A DNA stretch of 64,000 nucleotides from Leuconostoc carnosum. Its GTDB lineage: Bacteria; Bacillota; Bacilli; Lactobacillales; Lactobacillaceae. The first letter of the stretch is position 1, and every line of letters starts with the position of its first letter. Where the stretch lies: contig NZ_JACHGL010000003.1 of NCBI RefSeq assembly GCF_014207505.1, forward strand, positions 1 to 64,000, in the 5' to 3' direction. Shown here piece by piece: positions 28,102-37,126 of this stretch. The translations under genes and the position numbers were made by a program. The notes beneath the pieces are model-generated. The model made no database searches, had not been told where the DNA came from, and saw only the letters and a program-made list of their open reading frames with translations.

Positions 28102-28662
28102 TTAGGCGCGACCTTTGTATGAACCATCTTCTGTGTTAACAATAATTGTTTCGCCTTCATTAATGAAGTCAGGCACAGTAATTGTTGCTCCAGTTTCAAC
28201 AGTTGCAGGCTTTCCTGAACCAGTAGCTGTTGCGCCCTTAATACCTGGTTGTGTTTCAGTCACTTTCAAAGTCACTGTTGATGGTAATTCAGCACCTAAA
28301 ATTTCATTACCATACATAGTAATCTTAACTTCCATACCTTCCAATAAGAACTTCAATGCTGAAGTAATCTTATCGTCTGGTAAATTAACTTGTTCGTATG
28401 TTTCAACATCCATGAAAACACGACCATCATTTTCGGCAAATAAATATGACATAGGACGTGTTGTAATATCAGCTTGTTCAAACTTGTCACCAGGACGGAA
28501 CGTCACTTCGTTAACTGCGCCAGTGCGCAAGTTCTTTAACTTCGAACGAACGAAAGCCCCACCTTTTCCAGGTTTAACGTGTTGAAAGTCCAAAACACGC
28601 CAAATTGAGTTTGAATATTCAATAGTCAAACCATTCTTCAAGTTGTTCATGCCAATTGCCAT
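28102..28662 (-). CDS. efp: Translation elongation factor P
   Basis: Relieves ribosome stalling at polyprolines. 186 residues in three beta-barrel domains: KOW-like N terminus ([23 protein letters not shown]), the modified-residue loop around lysine in PGKGG, and OB domains ending [22 protein letters not shown] precedes the ATG. An extended -10 (TGT-TATAAT at 28696-28701) serves as promoter. Confidence 0.97.
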   Translation of the reverse strand: MAIGMNNLKNGLTIEYSNSIWRVLDFQHVKPGKGGAFVRSKLKNLRTGAVNEVTFRPGDKFEQADITTRPMSYLFAENDGRVFMDVETYEQVNLPDDKITSALKFLLEGMEVKITMYGNEILGAELPSTVTLKVTETQPGIKGATATGSGKPATVETGATITVPDFINEGETIIVNTEDGSYKGRA

Positions 28663-28701
28663 GATTAGTATCCTCTTTTATTAATAATATAGTTTATTAT
28701 A

Positions 28702-28730
28702 ACAGAAAACGGCACTAATTACCGTTTTCA
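28702..28730 (-). terminator. Terminator after the MarR gene
   Basis: Arms 28705-28712 and 28722-28729 (GAAAACGG/CCGTTTTC) with the T side on the minus strand; partly overlaps the efp promoter. Confidence 0.6.
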
Positions 28731-28766
28731 GACTATTTTAAATCATACCACAAAAGCTGATATCCC

Positions 28767-29225
28767 TCAATCTTTTCCTTTATTAAGTTCTGGTTGGATA
28801 ATCAATTGATTTAAACGGTGAAATGTCTTTAATAAATCACGCCCTTCATCCAGCCCATATATATCTAACCACTTATCAAATCGCGCACCCACACGTTGCG
28901 TCACAATTTTTTCGACTCGTTGCCCTTCCACTGTTAAAGATAATAAGACACGACGGCGATCCTGGTCATCATGCGACTGTTTGAGATAGTCTCGTTCAAA
29001 AAGCGGCTTTAATTGGCGTGCAATCGCACCTTTAGTCACACCACGTTCTGTCGCAATTTCAGTCATTGTTAAAGGTACTGAACTTGCCGCTACCGAAGAC
29101 ATAATCAGCCATTGTTCAAATGACACGCCGAACTCACTTGTTGGCTGTGAAATTAATTTTTCTAGATTTTTCAATGCTGACATATAAATATTAATAAATT
29201 CTGCCATCAGCTCCAAATGAGCCAT
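28767..29225 (-). CDS. MarR family transcriptional regulator
   Basis: A 152-residue winged-helix protein. The helix-turn-helix is LTMTEIATERGVTKGAIARQLKPL and the wing is SHDDQDRRRVLLSLT, the standard MarR DRR wing. AAAGGG lies 9-10 nt before the ATG. Its target is not obvious; nearest neighbours are efp and a LOG-family gene on the same strand, both apparently independent. Confidence 0.88.
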   Translation of the reverse strand: MAHLELMAEFINIYMSALKNLEKLISQPTSEFGVSFEQWLIMSSVAASSVPLTMTEIATERGVTKGAIARQLKPLFERDYLKQSHDDQDRRRVLLSLTVEGQRVEKIVTQRVGARFDKWLDIYGLDEGRDLLKTFHRLNQLIIQPELNKGKD

Positions 29226-29283
29226 CAGTTAACGCCCTTTCTATTCTCAATATACCTTATGATTGCTAAGCAAAAGATAACAT

Positions 29284-29829
29284 CTAAAATTGATCAATGT
29301 AATCTAATGCCGCTTTTGTTGTGGTAAATATTTGAATATATTCCAAATCATGGTCATCTACAAATCCATGATGGACACTATCTATTATCCACTGCCATAA
29401 ACCATCATAAAAACCATCAATATTTAACAAAATTAATGGCTTGGCGTGCAATCCAATGCGGTTCCAACTAATAACTTGAGCTAGCTCTTCTAGCGTACCA
29501 AATCCACCAGGTAATACAATAAAAGCATCGGCATTATCCATTAGTAGTTGCTTACGCTCAGACATCGTATCCACCTTAATAAGCGTAGTAATTTCATCAG
29601 CTTCAATCGAATCTTCAGCCAAATTTCTTGGTGAAATACCTAAAACTTCACCATCATATGTCATCGCACTACGTGCAGTCAGTCCCATTAATCCTGCTCG
29701 ACCACCACCATAAACCAAACGCAGATGCTTTTCAGCAATCATTTGACCAACTTCTTCAGCGATGTCACCATATTTTACATTATTTCCACACTGTGCTCCC
29801 ATGAACACCGTTATTGATTTAACTGTCAT
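29284..29829 (-). CDS. LOG family protein (TIGR00730 type)
   Basis: A Rossmann-fold protein of the lonely-guy family, related to cytokinin-activating nucleotide phosphoribohydrolases. The two signatures are seen: YGGGRAGLMG and PGGFGTLEEL. 181 residues from MTVKSITVFMG, chosen because AAAGGA lies 7 nt before this ATG. In bacteria the physiological substrate is a nucleoside 5'-monophosphate; its role here is unknown. Confidence 0.88.
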   Translation of the reverse strand: MTVKSITVFMGAQCGNNVKYGDIAEEVGQMIAEKHLRLVYGGGRAGLMGLTARSAMTYDGEVLGISPRNLAEDSIEADEITTLIKVDTMSERKQLLMDNADAFIVLPGGFGTLEELAQVISWNRIGLHAKPLILLNIDGFYDGLWQWIIDSVHHGFVDDHDLEYIQIFTTTKAALDYIDQF

Positions 29830-29978
29830 ATACATATCCTTTGATATCAATTTAACAATATTTTATGCCTTTTTCAAGTCCATAATCAGACATTTCTCCC
29901 GTTTTAATGCGCTATGTGGTACACTATTATATAGGTTTTCGTCCGTGACAAATTAAAATTACTACTATTGGAGGCAAT

Positions 29979-30191
29979 ATGATTTACAAAGTTTATTATC
30001 AAGCACACCCTGAACGTAACCCCAAGCGTGAAACAACTGTTTCACTTTACTTGTCCGCAGAAAGTATGCCACAAGCACGGGAAATTATTGAAAGCAACAC
30101 AACTTATAATGTGGAGTTCATCGAAGAATTAAGTGACAAGGCTTTAACTTACGAAAAAGCCAACCCTAGCTTCGAAATTACAACATTCTAA
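29979..30191 (+). CDS. rpoY: RNA polymerase epsilon subunit
   Basis: A 70-residue small accessory subunit (DUF1447, RpoY) found only in Firmicutes, nearly always just upstream of rnjA, as here. MIYKVYYQAHPERNPKRETT is the typical opening. TTGGAGG lies 5 nt before the ATG. The stop codon is 2 nt before rnjA. Confidence 0.92.
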   Translation: MIYKVYYQAHPERNPKRETTVSLYLSAESMPQAREIIESNTTYNVEFIEELSDKALTYEKANPSFEITTF

Positions 30192-30193
30192 CT

Positions 30194-31876
30194 ATGACAT
30201 ATTCTGTAGATATTAAATCTAACGAAGTCGCAGTCTATGCGCTAGGCGGTTTAGGCGAGATCGGTAAGAATACGTACGGTATTGAATATCAAGATGAAAT
30301 TATCGTTGTCGACGCGGGTATTAAGTTCCCGGAAGACGACTTACTTGGTATCGACTACGTCATTCCTGACTATACTTATTTAGTCGATAATATTGATCGC
30401 GTGAAGGCACTGGTTATCACCCACGGACACGAAGACCATATCGGTGCAATCGCCTACTTTTTACAAGCAGTTAATGTTCCAGTGTATGCTGGCCCATTAG
30501 CCATGGCTTTAATCAAGAATAAACTTGAAGAAAAGCAGATGCTTAATCGTGTTGAACTACACGAAATTACAGATGGGACTGTCTTAGAATTTGACAAACT
30601 ATCTGTCGAATTCTTCCGCACAACCCATTCAATACCTGATGTTTTTGGTGTTGCAGTTCATACACCAGTTGGTACAATTGTGGAAACTGGTGACTTTAAA
30701 TTTGACCTGACACCAACAACAAAGCAGCCACCTAACCTTTGGTCAATGGCACGTATCGGTGAAAATGGTGTATTACTTATGATGAGTGATTCAACCAACG
30801 CTGAACGACCAGAATGGACTAAATCAGAGGCGTGGGTTGCGAAATCTGTTAATCGTATTTTTGATAAAATCGAACATGGTCGTATCATATTTGCAACATT
30901 TGCGTCAAATATGAACCGTGTGCGTATGGCAACAGATGCAGCAATTTCACACGGACGTAAAATCGCTGTATTTGGCCGTTCAATGGAATCAGCTGTAACA
31001 AATGGCCGTGCCCTTGGCTACTTGGAAATACCAGATGATATGCTTGTTGAACAATCTGAAATCAAACATATTCCAGATGACGAACTTTTGATCTTATCAA
31101 CTGGTTCTCAAGGTGAACCGATGGCTGCCCTTGCAAGAATTGCCGAAGGTACCCATAAACAAATTCGCCTGAAGCCAAAAGATAATGTCATCTTCTCCTC
31201 TTCTCCAATTCCTGGTAACACAGCTTCAGTCAATGCTGTGATTAACAAACTTGAAGAAGGCGGTGCTAACGTCATCTACGGTAAAGTTAACAACATTCAT
31301 ACTTCTGGTCATGGTGGCCAAGAAGAAGAAAAGTTGATGCTTGCTTTAATGAAACCAAAATATTTCATGCCAGTTCACGGTGAATATCGTATGTTAAAAG
31401 TTCATGCGTCACTGGCTCATGAATTAGATATTCCAGAAGATCATACTTTTATTTTAGGTAATGGTGATGTCTTAGCACTAGATGGTGAAAATGCTCGTGT
31501 TGCTGGTCATTTTCCTGGTGATGATACTTATATTGATGGTTCAGGTATTGGCGACATTGGATCGGTTGTCTTACATGATCGTCAAAAGCTATCACAAGAT
31601 GGTTTAGTTGTTGTCACGGCGACAATTAACCTCAAGAAAAAAGAAATTTTATCTGGACCTGATATCTTATCACGTGGTTTTGTCTACATGCGTGAGTCAG
31701 GTGACCTCATTAACGAAGGACGCCGTATCATATTTAGTACAATGCGCCGCGTGATGAATAATGCTAATGCTAGCGAAGCTGATATTCGTCAAGCAGTCAT
31801 TGATGACCTTTCGCGTTTCCTTTTCAAGGAAACCGCTCGTAAACCAATGATTTTACCAATGCTCATTATGATATAA
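30194..31876 (+). CDS. rnjA: Ribonuclease J1
   Basis: A beta-CASP metallo-beta-lactamase RNase with 5'-3' exo- and endonuclease activity in mRNA decay and rRNA maturation. 560 residues. The metal motif is THGHEDHIGAI, with further ligands in SDSTNAE and HTSGHGG and the C-terminal dimer domain ending RKPMILP. It follows rpoY by 2 nt without a separate Shine-Dalgarno, suggesting coupled translation. Confidence 0.96.
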   Translation: MTYSVDIKSNEVAVYALGGLGEIGKNTYGIEYQDEIIVVDAGIKFPEDDLLGIDYVIPDYTYLVDNIDRVKALVITHGHEDHIGAIAYFLQAVNVPVYAGPLAMALIKNKLEEKQMLNRVELHEITDGTVLEFDKLSVEFFRTTHSIPDVFGVAVHTPVGTIVETGDFKFDLTPTTKQPPNLWSMARIGENGVLLMMSDSTNAERPEWTKSEAWVAKSVNRIFDKIEHGRIIFATFASNMNRVRMATDAAISHGRKIAVFGRSMESAVTNGRALGYLEIPDDMLVEQSEIKHIPDDELLILSTGSQGEPMAALARIAEGTHKQIRLKPKDNVIFSSSPIPGNTASVNAVINKLEEGGANVIYGKVNNIHTSGHGGQEEEKLMLALMKPKYFMPVHGEYRMLKVHASLAHELDIPEDHTFILGNGDVLALDGENARVAGHFPGDDTYIDGSGIGDIGSVVLHDRQKLSQDGLVVVTATINLKKKEILSGPDILSRGFVYMRESGDLINEGRRIIFSTMRRVMNNANASEADIRQAVIDDLSRFLFKETARKPMILPMLIMI

Positions 31877-31877
31877 A

Positions 31878-31930
31878 TAAAAAACCACTTTCCCGCTAAA
31901 TTAATTATAGCGTTGGTCAGTGGTTTTTTA
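31878..31930 (+). terminator. Terminator after rnjA
   Basis: AAAAAACCACT / AGTGGTTTTTT arms flanking an imperfect inner stem, ending in T on the plus strand. Confidence 0.75.
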
Positions 31931-32077
31931 TTTTTAAAATTTATCATAGCGTGATATGTTAAATTAACGAACGTTAATGGAAAATCGAACATAATATTCG
32001 GTTAAAACCTAGAATCTACTTTTTTTATTTTTAACGCTTATGTTAGAATAGTATAAGTACAAGATTAAGGAGCTATC

Positions 32078-33595
32078 ATGGCACAACGAAAAATACCTTC
32101 AATTATGGGTACCCAGCATCCAGATAACGCTAATGCACCGTTCTGGGATTCTTCACAACAACCCTTTATTAGCGCCTATCGCGAAATGAACGAGGCCTTC
32201 GAGAATTTCAGTGAGCTTGATGTTGACGAATATATGTGGGATTGGGAAGGTAAGCACGCAGATGCTGCCGTTATAGATCGTTTATTTAGCACAGAATATG
32301 ACTATTTTAAATCACATCAAATCGGAAGAGATAAGTTTCTTACTTTCCGTTTCCCAAATATTTGGGAAGAAAAAGGCTACAATTTGATGCAAGCCATGAC
32401 AGCAATTCTAAGTTCAGAAGATTTTTCACATGACTTAGGGTTTGATCAACGACCATTATTTGAAACTATCTTACCAATGACTCAGCGCGCTGACCAACTC
32501 ATTGAAATGCAAATTTTGTTCGAAAAATTAGCTAAATTCAAGTCAGTAGAGTTTACGAAGTCAGATAAAAATAATCCTTACATCGAAATGATTCCTTTGT
32601 TCGAAGACTTCAATACACAATTACACGCCCCTGAAATTCTAAAAACTTACTTGAAGTTACATGAAGAACATTTTGGCTTCCGACCAAAATATCTACGTGT
32701 CTTCTTGGCTGGTTCTGATTCAGCTCTAACAGCTGGTTTCATGAGTTCAATTACCGGTAATAAACTTGCTATTGCACGTTTGCATGAATTTGCCCAAGAA
32801 GAAAACATTGAGATATACCCTATTTCGGGTACTGGATCTGCTATTTTCCGTGGTGGTTTGTCGCCAAAGCGTATTCAACGCTACCTTAAAGAATTCCCCG
32901 GCGTTCGTACAGCTACTGTGCAATCAGCCTTCCGTTATGATTTCCCGCTTGAAGAAGTTACAGCAGCCATTACTGAATTAAAAGCACAATTGCCTGTGGT
33001 TGAACCATTAAAAATTTCAGCAGCTGATCAAAAAATCTTGACAGAAGTTGCTGAAGAATCTGCAGAGTTTTATGCACACACGCTTGATCAACTCGTGCCA
33101 GACATGCAGCCAATTTTCAAAGCATTTCCTAAACGACGTGACCGCCGTCAACACGTTGGTGTTCTTGGCTATTCACGTTCAGTAGATGGTATTGAGTTAC
33201 CACGTGCGATTAACTTTACTGGTGCTTTTTATTCAATTGGTGTCCCACCCGAATTTATTGGTTTTGGTCGTGCATTGAAAAACTTAAAACCAAGTCACTT
33301 AGAGACATTTGTCCGACATTATCCAAGTATGGCAGACGACTTCCGTGAACTCGCCAACTATGTTAACCTTGACGCTTTAGAAATTTTAAAAACACACAGC
33401 TCAGCTTGGGCAGATGTGGCACGCGATATTATGATCATGAAAGATATTTTCAATCTTGAAATCGGTCCTAAAACACGCGAACAACAACAACACGCAGAAA
33501 TTGCACTTCAAGTTGTTCAAATCAAAGAAGGTTCTTCAATTGCTATTACTGCTTTGATTAACCGTATGGCACAACTTCGTCATTTCTTAGGTTAA
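32078..33595 (+). CDS. ppcA: Phosphoenolpyruvate carboxylase, archaeal type
   Basis: Carboxylates PEP to oxaloacetate, an anaplerotic source of aspartate-family precursors in an organism without a full TCA cycle. 505 residues, the short archaeal-type (PEPCase type 2) enzyme rather than the roughly 900-residue bacterial one. It opens RKIPSIMGTQHPDNANAPFW, a hallmark, and ends RMAQLRHFLG. AAGGAG is 6 nt before the ATG. Known in Leuconostoc, Oenococcus and Clostridium perfringens, and otherwise archaeal, so an ancient transfer is likely. Confidence 0.95.
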   Translation: MAQRKIPSIMGTQHPDNANAPFWDSSQQPFISAYREMNEAFENFSELDVDEYMWDWEGKHADAAVIDRLFSTEYDYFKSHQIGRDKFLTFRFPNIWEEKGYNLMQAMTAILSSEDFSHDLGFDQRPLFETILPMTQRADQLIEMQILFEKLAKFKSVEFTKSDKNNPYIEMIPLFEDFNTQLHAPEILKTYLKLHEEHFGFRPKYLRVFLAGSDSALTAGFMSSITGNKLAIARLHEFAQEENIEIYPISGTGSAIFRGGLSPKRIQRYLKEFPGVRTATVQSAFRYDFPLEEVTAAITELKAQLPVVEPLKISAADQKILTEVAEESAEFYAHTLDQLVPDMQPIFKAFPKRRDRRQHVGVLGYSRSVDGIELPRAINFTGAFYSIGVPPEFIGFGRALKNLKPSHLETFVRHYPSMADDFRELANYVNLDALEILKTHSSAWADVARDIMIMKDIFNLEIGPKTREQQQHAEIALQVVQIKEGSSIAITALINRMAQLRHFLG

Positions 33596-33608
33596 ATAAT
33601 ATTTATGA

Positions 33609-33629
33609 TAGCCCTTAACGGGCTTTTTT
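33609..33629 (+). terminator. Terminator after ppcA
   Basis: GCCC-TTAAC-GGGC stem followed by six T. Confidence 0.8.
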
Positions 33630-33670
33630 GTTACAATGAAACTAATTTTTATTGAAAGAAATAGCAGAAT

Positions 33671-34600
33671 ATGCCTAACTTTTACGTGATTAACAATCCT
33701 TGTGCAGGTGGCGGGGAACAATCAAATATTATAAATGATGTCAAAAAAATGCCAAATATTGTTGCTTGGCATGATACAAAGTATCGTGGACATGCCGTAC
33801 AATTGGCGAAGCACTTTGCGAAGACCCTTCAGGACAATAAAGCAGTCATTCTAGTAATTGGTGGTGACGGTTCTTTACATGAGACGCTAAATGGCTTACT
33901 ACAAGCCTCTCGTGCAGTGGCGATTCCTCTCGCCTATATTCCAACTGGTTCTGGCAATGATTTTGCTCGTGGTGCCCACATCGGTTCAGCCTCTGAAGCT
34001 TTACACCATTTAAAATCTGTCCATCAATCTCAAATTTTGACAATTGGTCGGATTGATGGTGATATTCCGCGACAAACAACAAAGTATTTTATCAATAGTC
34101 TCGGTATTGGCTTAGATGCTGCTGTTGTGTCTCTTACAAATAACAGTAAATTAAAACATTATCTCAATGCTATTGGCTTAGGTAGTATGAGTTATTTACC
34201 GGCAATCCTATCAGCTTTTACACATCAAGAGGCTTTCCAAATGACCATTATCAATGGTGATCAATATATTCAGATACCCAGCGCATTCTTGGTCGCGTTG
34301 ACTAATCAGCCGTACTTTGGTGGTGGCATTGCTATTTTGCCCGGTGCAGACTTACACGAAACACAATTGGATATTGTTATTGCCGCAAAAATGTCATTCT
34401 TTAAATTTTTGCGCATGTTTGCTGCACTCAAAAAAGATGGTAGCCATCTTAAATTTCATACTGTTCATCACATCAAATTATTACCCAATGCACAAATACA
34501 TGTGCGCAATATTCAACCCAGTCAAATTGATGGTGAAAATTTAGGTATTGGTACCTATGAGTTCACAGTTAATCATCAAGAATACCCTTTCTGGCTATAA
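33671..34600 (+). CDS. Diacylglycerol/lipid kinase family protein (YegS/BmrU-like)
   Basis: A second DAGK catalytic-domain protein, 309 residues. It has NNPCAGGGEQ near the N terminus and the nucleotide signature VIGGDGSLHETLNGLL followed by PTGSGNDFARG. It is a paralogue of dagK at 9-10 kb, but the exact lipid substrate is unclear. Only a weak GAAAG precedes the ATG. Terminators bound it on both sides, so it is monocistronic. Confidence 0.82.
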   Translation: MPNFYVINNPCAGGGEQSNIINDVKKMPNIVAWHDTKYRGHAVQLAKHFAKTLQDNKAVILVIGGDGSLHETLNGLLQASRAVAIPLAYIPTGSGNDFARGAHIGSASEALHHLKSVHQSQILTIGRIDGDIPRQTTKYFINSLGIGLDAAVVSLTNNSKLKHYLNAIGLGSMSYLPAILSAFTHQEAFQMTIINGDQYIQIPSAFLVALTNQPYFGGGIAILPGADLHETQLDIVIAAKMSFFKFLRMFAALKKDGSHLKFHTVHHIKLLPNAQIHVRNIQPSQIDGENLGIGTYEFTVNHQEYPFWL

Positions 34601-34643
34601 AAACACCGTATGGCAGTGTAATCACTACCATACGGTGTTTTTA
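34597..34643. terminator. Bidirectional terminator between convergent genes
   Basis: 13-bp arms 34601-34613 and 34628-34640 (AAACACCGTATGG/CCATACGGTGTTT) with A/T tails on both sides. Confidence 0.85.
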
Positions 34644-34649
34644 TATTCT

Positions 34650-35588
34650 CTAATTAAATCTGCCTAATCTTTCTGCTTGATTAATGACACTCATAATTAA
34701 TTTGCGCGATGTTAAATGTTGACTCGTATCGATAAACCACTCATCACGATAAACAATAGCCGCAATTGCACTTACAACCGCAGGCACAACATTGTTAGCA
34801 TGCCCATGAAAAAATGCATTCTGAATGGCCTGCTTATAATTATGACTATTAAGTAAAGCCCAGATAATTGCTTCTAGTGCACTTGAACTACGCCCATCAA
34901 GGCCTACACTGCCAAATTCAATATTAGCAAAATCTGGTAAATTTAACTTTTCAAATGCTTTGAGCTCTGATTCAAATACTTTATGTCTTGAATAATATTC
35001 GAAACCAAACGCCAATCCATTTTCCACAGCATCTTGTAACTCTTGTCCATCTAATATCTGACTCACAATCAGACTCAACATACCAACACTTACCAGCGCA
35101 CCCTCGTCATTGTGTGTTAACCCGGCAATACGGTGCAAGGTAAGCATGGCCACTTCATCATTAATAAACGATACCCCATATTCATGGTGTAAGTAGAGCG
35201 CAACTGGTAACATTCTAGCTAAAATATTTTCACTATCAGCCGTATCTTCTAAAATACCAGATGAGAGTGCATCATGATTTTTGATATAATTATCAATCGC
35301 ACGTTTTGTAATGGCATCGATTCGTTGTAATGTTTTTTCTGGTGCGAATTGTCTCTTCTTGTACCAATTTTGAAAATGATTCATCACATCAACTAACTGA
35401 TACCCGCGTGCTAAACTGGCAACAGTTGTTAAAGATAAACTAGTCTGCGTGCCCCAATGCAATTCACTCTGAAATGACTTAGAATCATTGAGTAAAATGG
35501 TCTGTTGGCTATTAGAAAGTTGTGTCATACTTTCACCAATTGCCATACCTAAAAGTAAAAATTGTATTGTGGATTGCTTTTTAGCCAT
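34650..35588 (-). CDS. Degenerate ADP-ribosylglycohydrolase-like protein
   Basis: 312 residues with the all-helical architecture and spacing of the DraG/ARH family, but the magnesium-binding motifs are lost. The first motif, usually W-x-DDT, reads WGTQTS (residues 45-50). The second, usually GGDADT, reads HGHANNV (about residue 265), followed by the normal helix VVPAVVSAIAAIVY. It is probably catalytically dead, a binding protein or a diverged enzyme. Upstream, TGT-TAAAAT ends 5 nt before the ATG with no Shine-Dalgarno, so the mRNA may be leaderless. Confidence 0.65.
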   Translation of the reverse strand: MAKKQSTIQFLLLGMAIGESMTQLSNSQQTILLNDSKSFQSELHWGTQTSLSLTTVASLARGYQLVDVMNHFQNWYKKRQFAPEKTLQRIDAITKRAIDNYIKNHDALSSGILEDTADSENILARMLPVALYLHHEYGVSFINDEVAMLTLHRIAGLTHNDEGALVSVGMLSLIVSQILDGQELQDAVENGLAFGFEYYSRHKVFESELKAFEKLNLPDFANIEFGSVGLDGRSSSALEAIIWALLNSHNYKQAIQNAFFHGHANNVVPAVVSAIAAIVYRDEWFIDTSQHLTSRKLIMSVINQAERLGRFN

Positions 35589-35593
35589 ATCTT

Positions 35594-35602
35594 ATTTTAA
35601 CA
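35594..35602 (-). promoter_or_regulatory. Promoter abutting the ADP-ribosylglycohydrolase-like start
   Basis: Extended -10 TGT plus TAAAAT (35594-35599), 5 nt before the ATG. The -35 is not evident. Confidence 0.45.
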
Positions 35603-35620
35603 TATTGCACGAATCAAAAA

Positions 35621-36787
35621 TTAAAACAGTGCTTTGATTTTATCTACCTGATCTAACGCTTCCCAAGGTAAATCAATATCTGTACGACCAAAGTGCCCAA
35701 AGGCAGCTGTTTGCTTATAAATTGGACGACGCAAGTTTAACTGATTAATAATGGCCAATGGACGAAAATCAAACAATTCAGCAACAATATCGTTGATTTT
35801 ATTTTCATCTATTTTACTTGTACCAAAAGTATCAACATTTAATGAAACTGGTTGAGCAACCCCAATAGCATAGGCAACCTGTAATTCCAGTTTATCAGCT
35901 ACACCAGCAGCAACTAAATTCTTTGCCACATAACGTGCAAAATAAGCAGCTGAACGATCAACTTTAGTTGCATCTTTACCAGAAAAAGCACCACCACCAT
36001 GATGCGCTGCACCACCGTAAGTATCAACAATAATTTTACGACCTGTCAATCCAGAATCGGCTTGCGGACCACCTAAGACAAAACGACCAGAAGGGTTAAT
36101 ATAATAGATAGTATTTTCGTCAACTAGGTCTTGTGGCAATACTTTATCAATTACAAACTCACGGACATCAGCACGTAATTGCTCTAAGGTTACTTCTTCA
36201 TCATGTTGTGTTGACAAAACAACAGCAGCAATACGCTTAACTTTGTTGTTATCATCAAGTTCCACACTGACTTCACCCTTAGCATCAGGACGCAAATAAG
36301 CTAATGTGCCATCTTCACGAACATCACGAATTTTACGCATTAAACGATGTGACAATGCCAAAGTTAACGGAATATAAGAATCCGTCTCATTCGTCGCATA
36401 ACCAAATACCATTCCCTGATCACCAGCGCCTAGCTGGTCTGGGTCATCATCAGCATTATCAACAGCTTGAGCAATATCACCTGACTGTTCAACAATTCTA
36501 TTTGAAACGTTAACTGAATCCGCCATAAAACCTAAATCAGCTTGATTATAACCAATTTCACGGATAGTATTAGTAGCGATTTGACGAATATTAACGTAAG
36601 CTGTTGTTGATAATTCACCAAATATTGACACATCGCCAGTAGAAGTAGTCACCTCTACTGCTGAACGCGCATGTGGATCTTGTTCTAAAACAGCATCCAA
36701 AATAGCATCAGCTATTTGATCCGCTATCTTATCAGGATGCCCAGCTGAAACTGATTCTGAAGTAAAAAATTTTGTCATGATTGACAT
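35621..36787 (-). CDS. metK: S-adenosylmethionine synthetase
   Basis: Makes SAM from methionine and ATP. 388 residues with [20 protein letters not shown] at the N terminus, [12 protein letters not shown], and [22 protein letters not shown] stands 3 nt before the first ATG and 12 nt before a second in-frame ATG (36778), so either could serve. A SAM-riboswitch-like leader precedes it, consistent with feedback by its product. Confidence 0.96.
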   Translation of the reverse strand: MSIMTKFFTSESVSAGHPDKIADQIADAILDAVLEQDPHARSAVEVTTSTGDVSIFGELSTTAYVNIRQIATNTIREIGYNQADLGFMADSVNVSNRIVEQSGDIAQAVDNADDDPDQLGAGDQGMVFGYATNETDSYIPLTLALSHRLMRKIRDVREDGTLAYLRPDAKGEVSVELDDNNKVKRIAAVVLSTQHDEEVTLEQLRADVREFVIDKVLPQDLVDENTIYYINPSGRFVLGGPQADSGLTGRKIIVDTYGGAAHHGGGAFSGKDATKVDRSAAYFARYVAKNLVAAGVADKLELQVAYAIGVAQPVSLNVDTFGTSKIDENKINDIVAELFDFRPLAIINQLNLRRPIYKQTAAFGHFGRTDIDLPWEALDQVDKIKALF

Positions 36788-36829
36788 GATCCTCCTAAAA
36801 TTTCAAAATAAAAAAGCTAGATTGTCGCA

Positions 36830-37059
36830 AATTAAAAGCGCGAACCAACAAATAGTCGGTACGCGCTAACGTGACGACTATCTATACAGATGGACCACCT
36901 TGGTTAAAGTGTAACAGAGGCTTATCAGAATAAAACACGCCATAATCATTAATGGCTATTATCTTCTTATAAACACTTTGTCGGTCACTTTAAAACCGGT
37001 TGGTGCAGGGTCATCGTGCTGTATCACTCGCCTGCTCTTGATAGCTGTTTTTAAATTGT
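36830..37059 (-). promoter_or_regulatory. metK leader: SAM-I/SAM-IV-like riboswitch with terminator
   Basis: On the minus strand ATCAAGAG, GATGA and ACCAACC occur in SAM-I order. P1 is 37040-37045 with 36955-36963, P2 is 37031-37035 with 37005-37009 (GCAGG/CCTGC), and P3 is 36995-36998 with 36982-36985. The usual internal P4 is absent; a hairpin (36939-36943 with 36952-36956) follows P1, recalling the SAM-I/IV variants. Downstream a terminator (36837-36846 with 36858-36867, then T) competes with an ATAGTCG/CGACTAT antiterminator. Confidence 0.7.
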
Positions 37060-37065
37060 ACTTTA

Positions 37066-37094
37066 AGAATAGCAGAGCTAAAGAAAAAATGCAA
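37066..37094 (-). promoter_or_regulatory. metK promoter
   Basis: TTGCAT (37089-37094), 17-nt spacer, TATTCT (37066-37071). Transcription should start near 37059, at the head of the riboswitch. Confidence 0.75.
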
Positions 37095-37126
37095 CATTCA
37101 TTTATTTATGAGGTACAATATTACTT

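Noticed and set aside
28115-28585. 156-residue plus-strand ORF
   Set aside because: Antisense shadow of efp; no ribosome site and composition typical of a reverse-complement frame.
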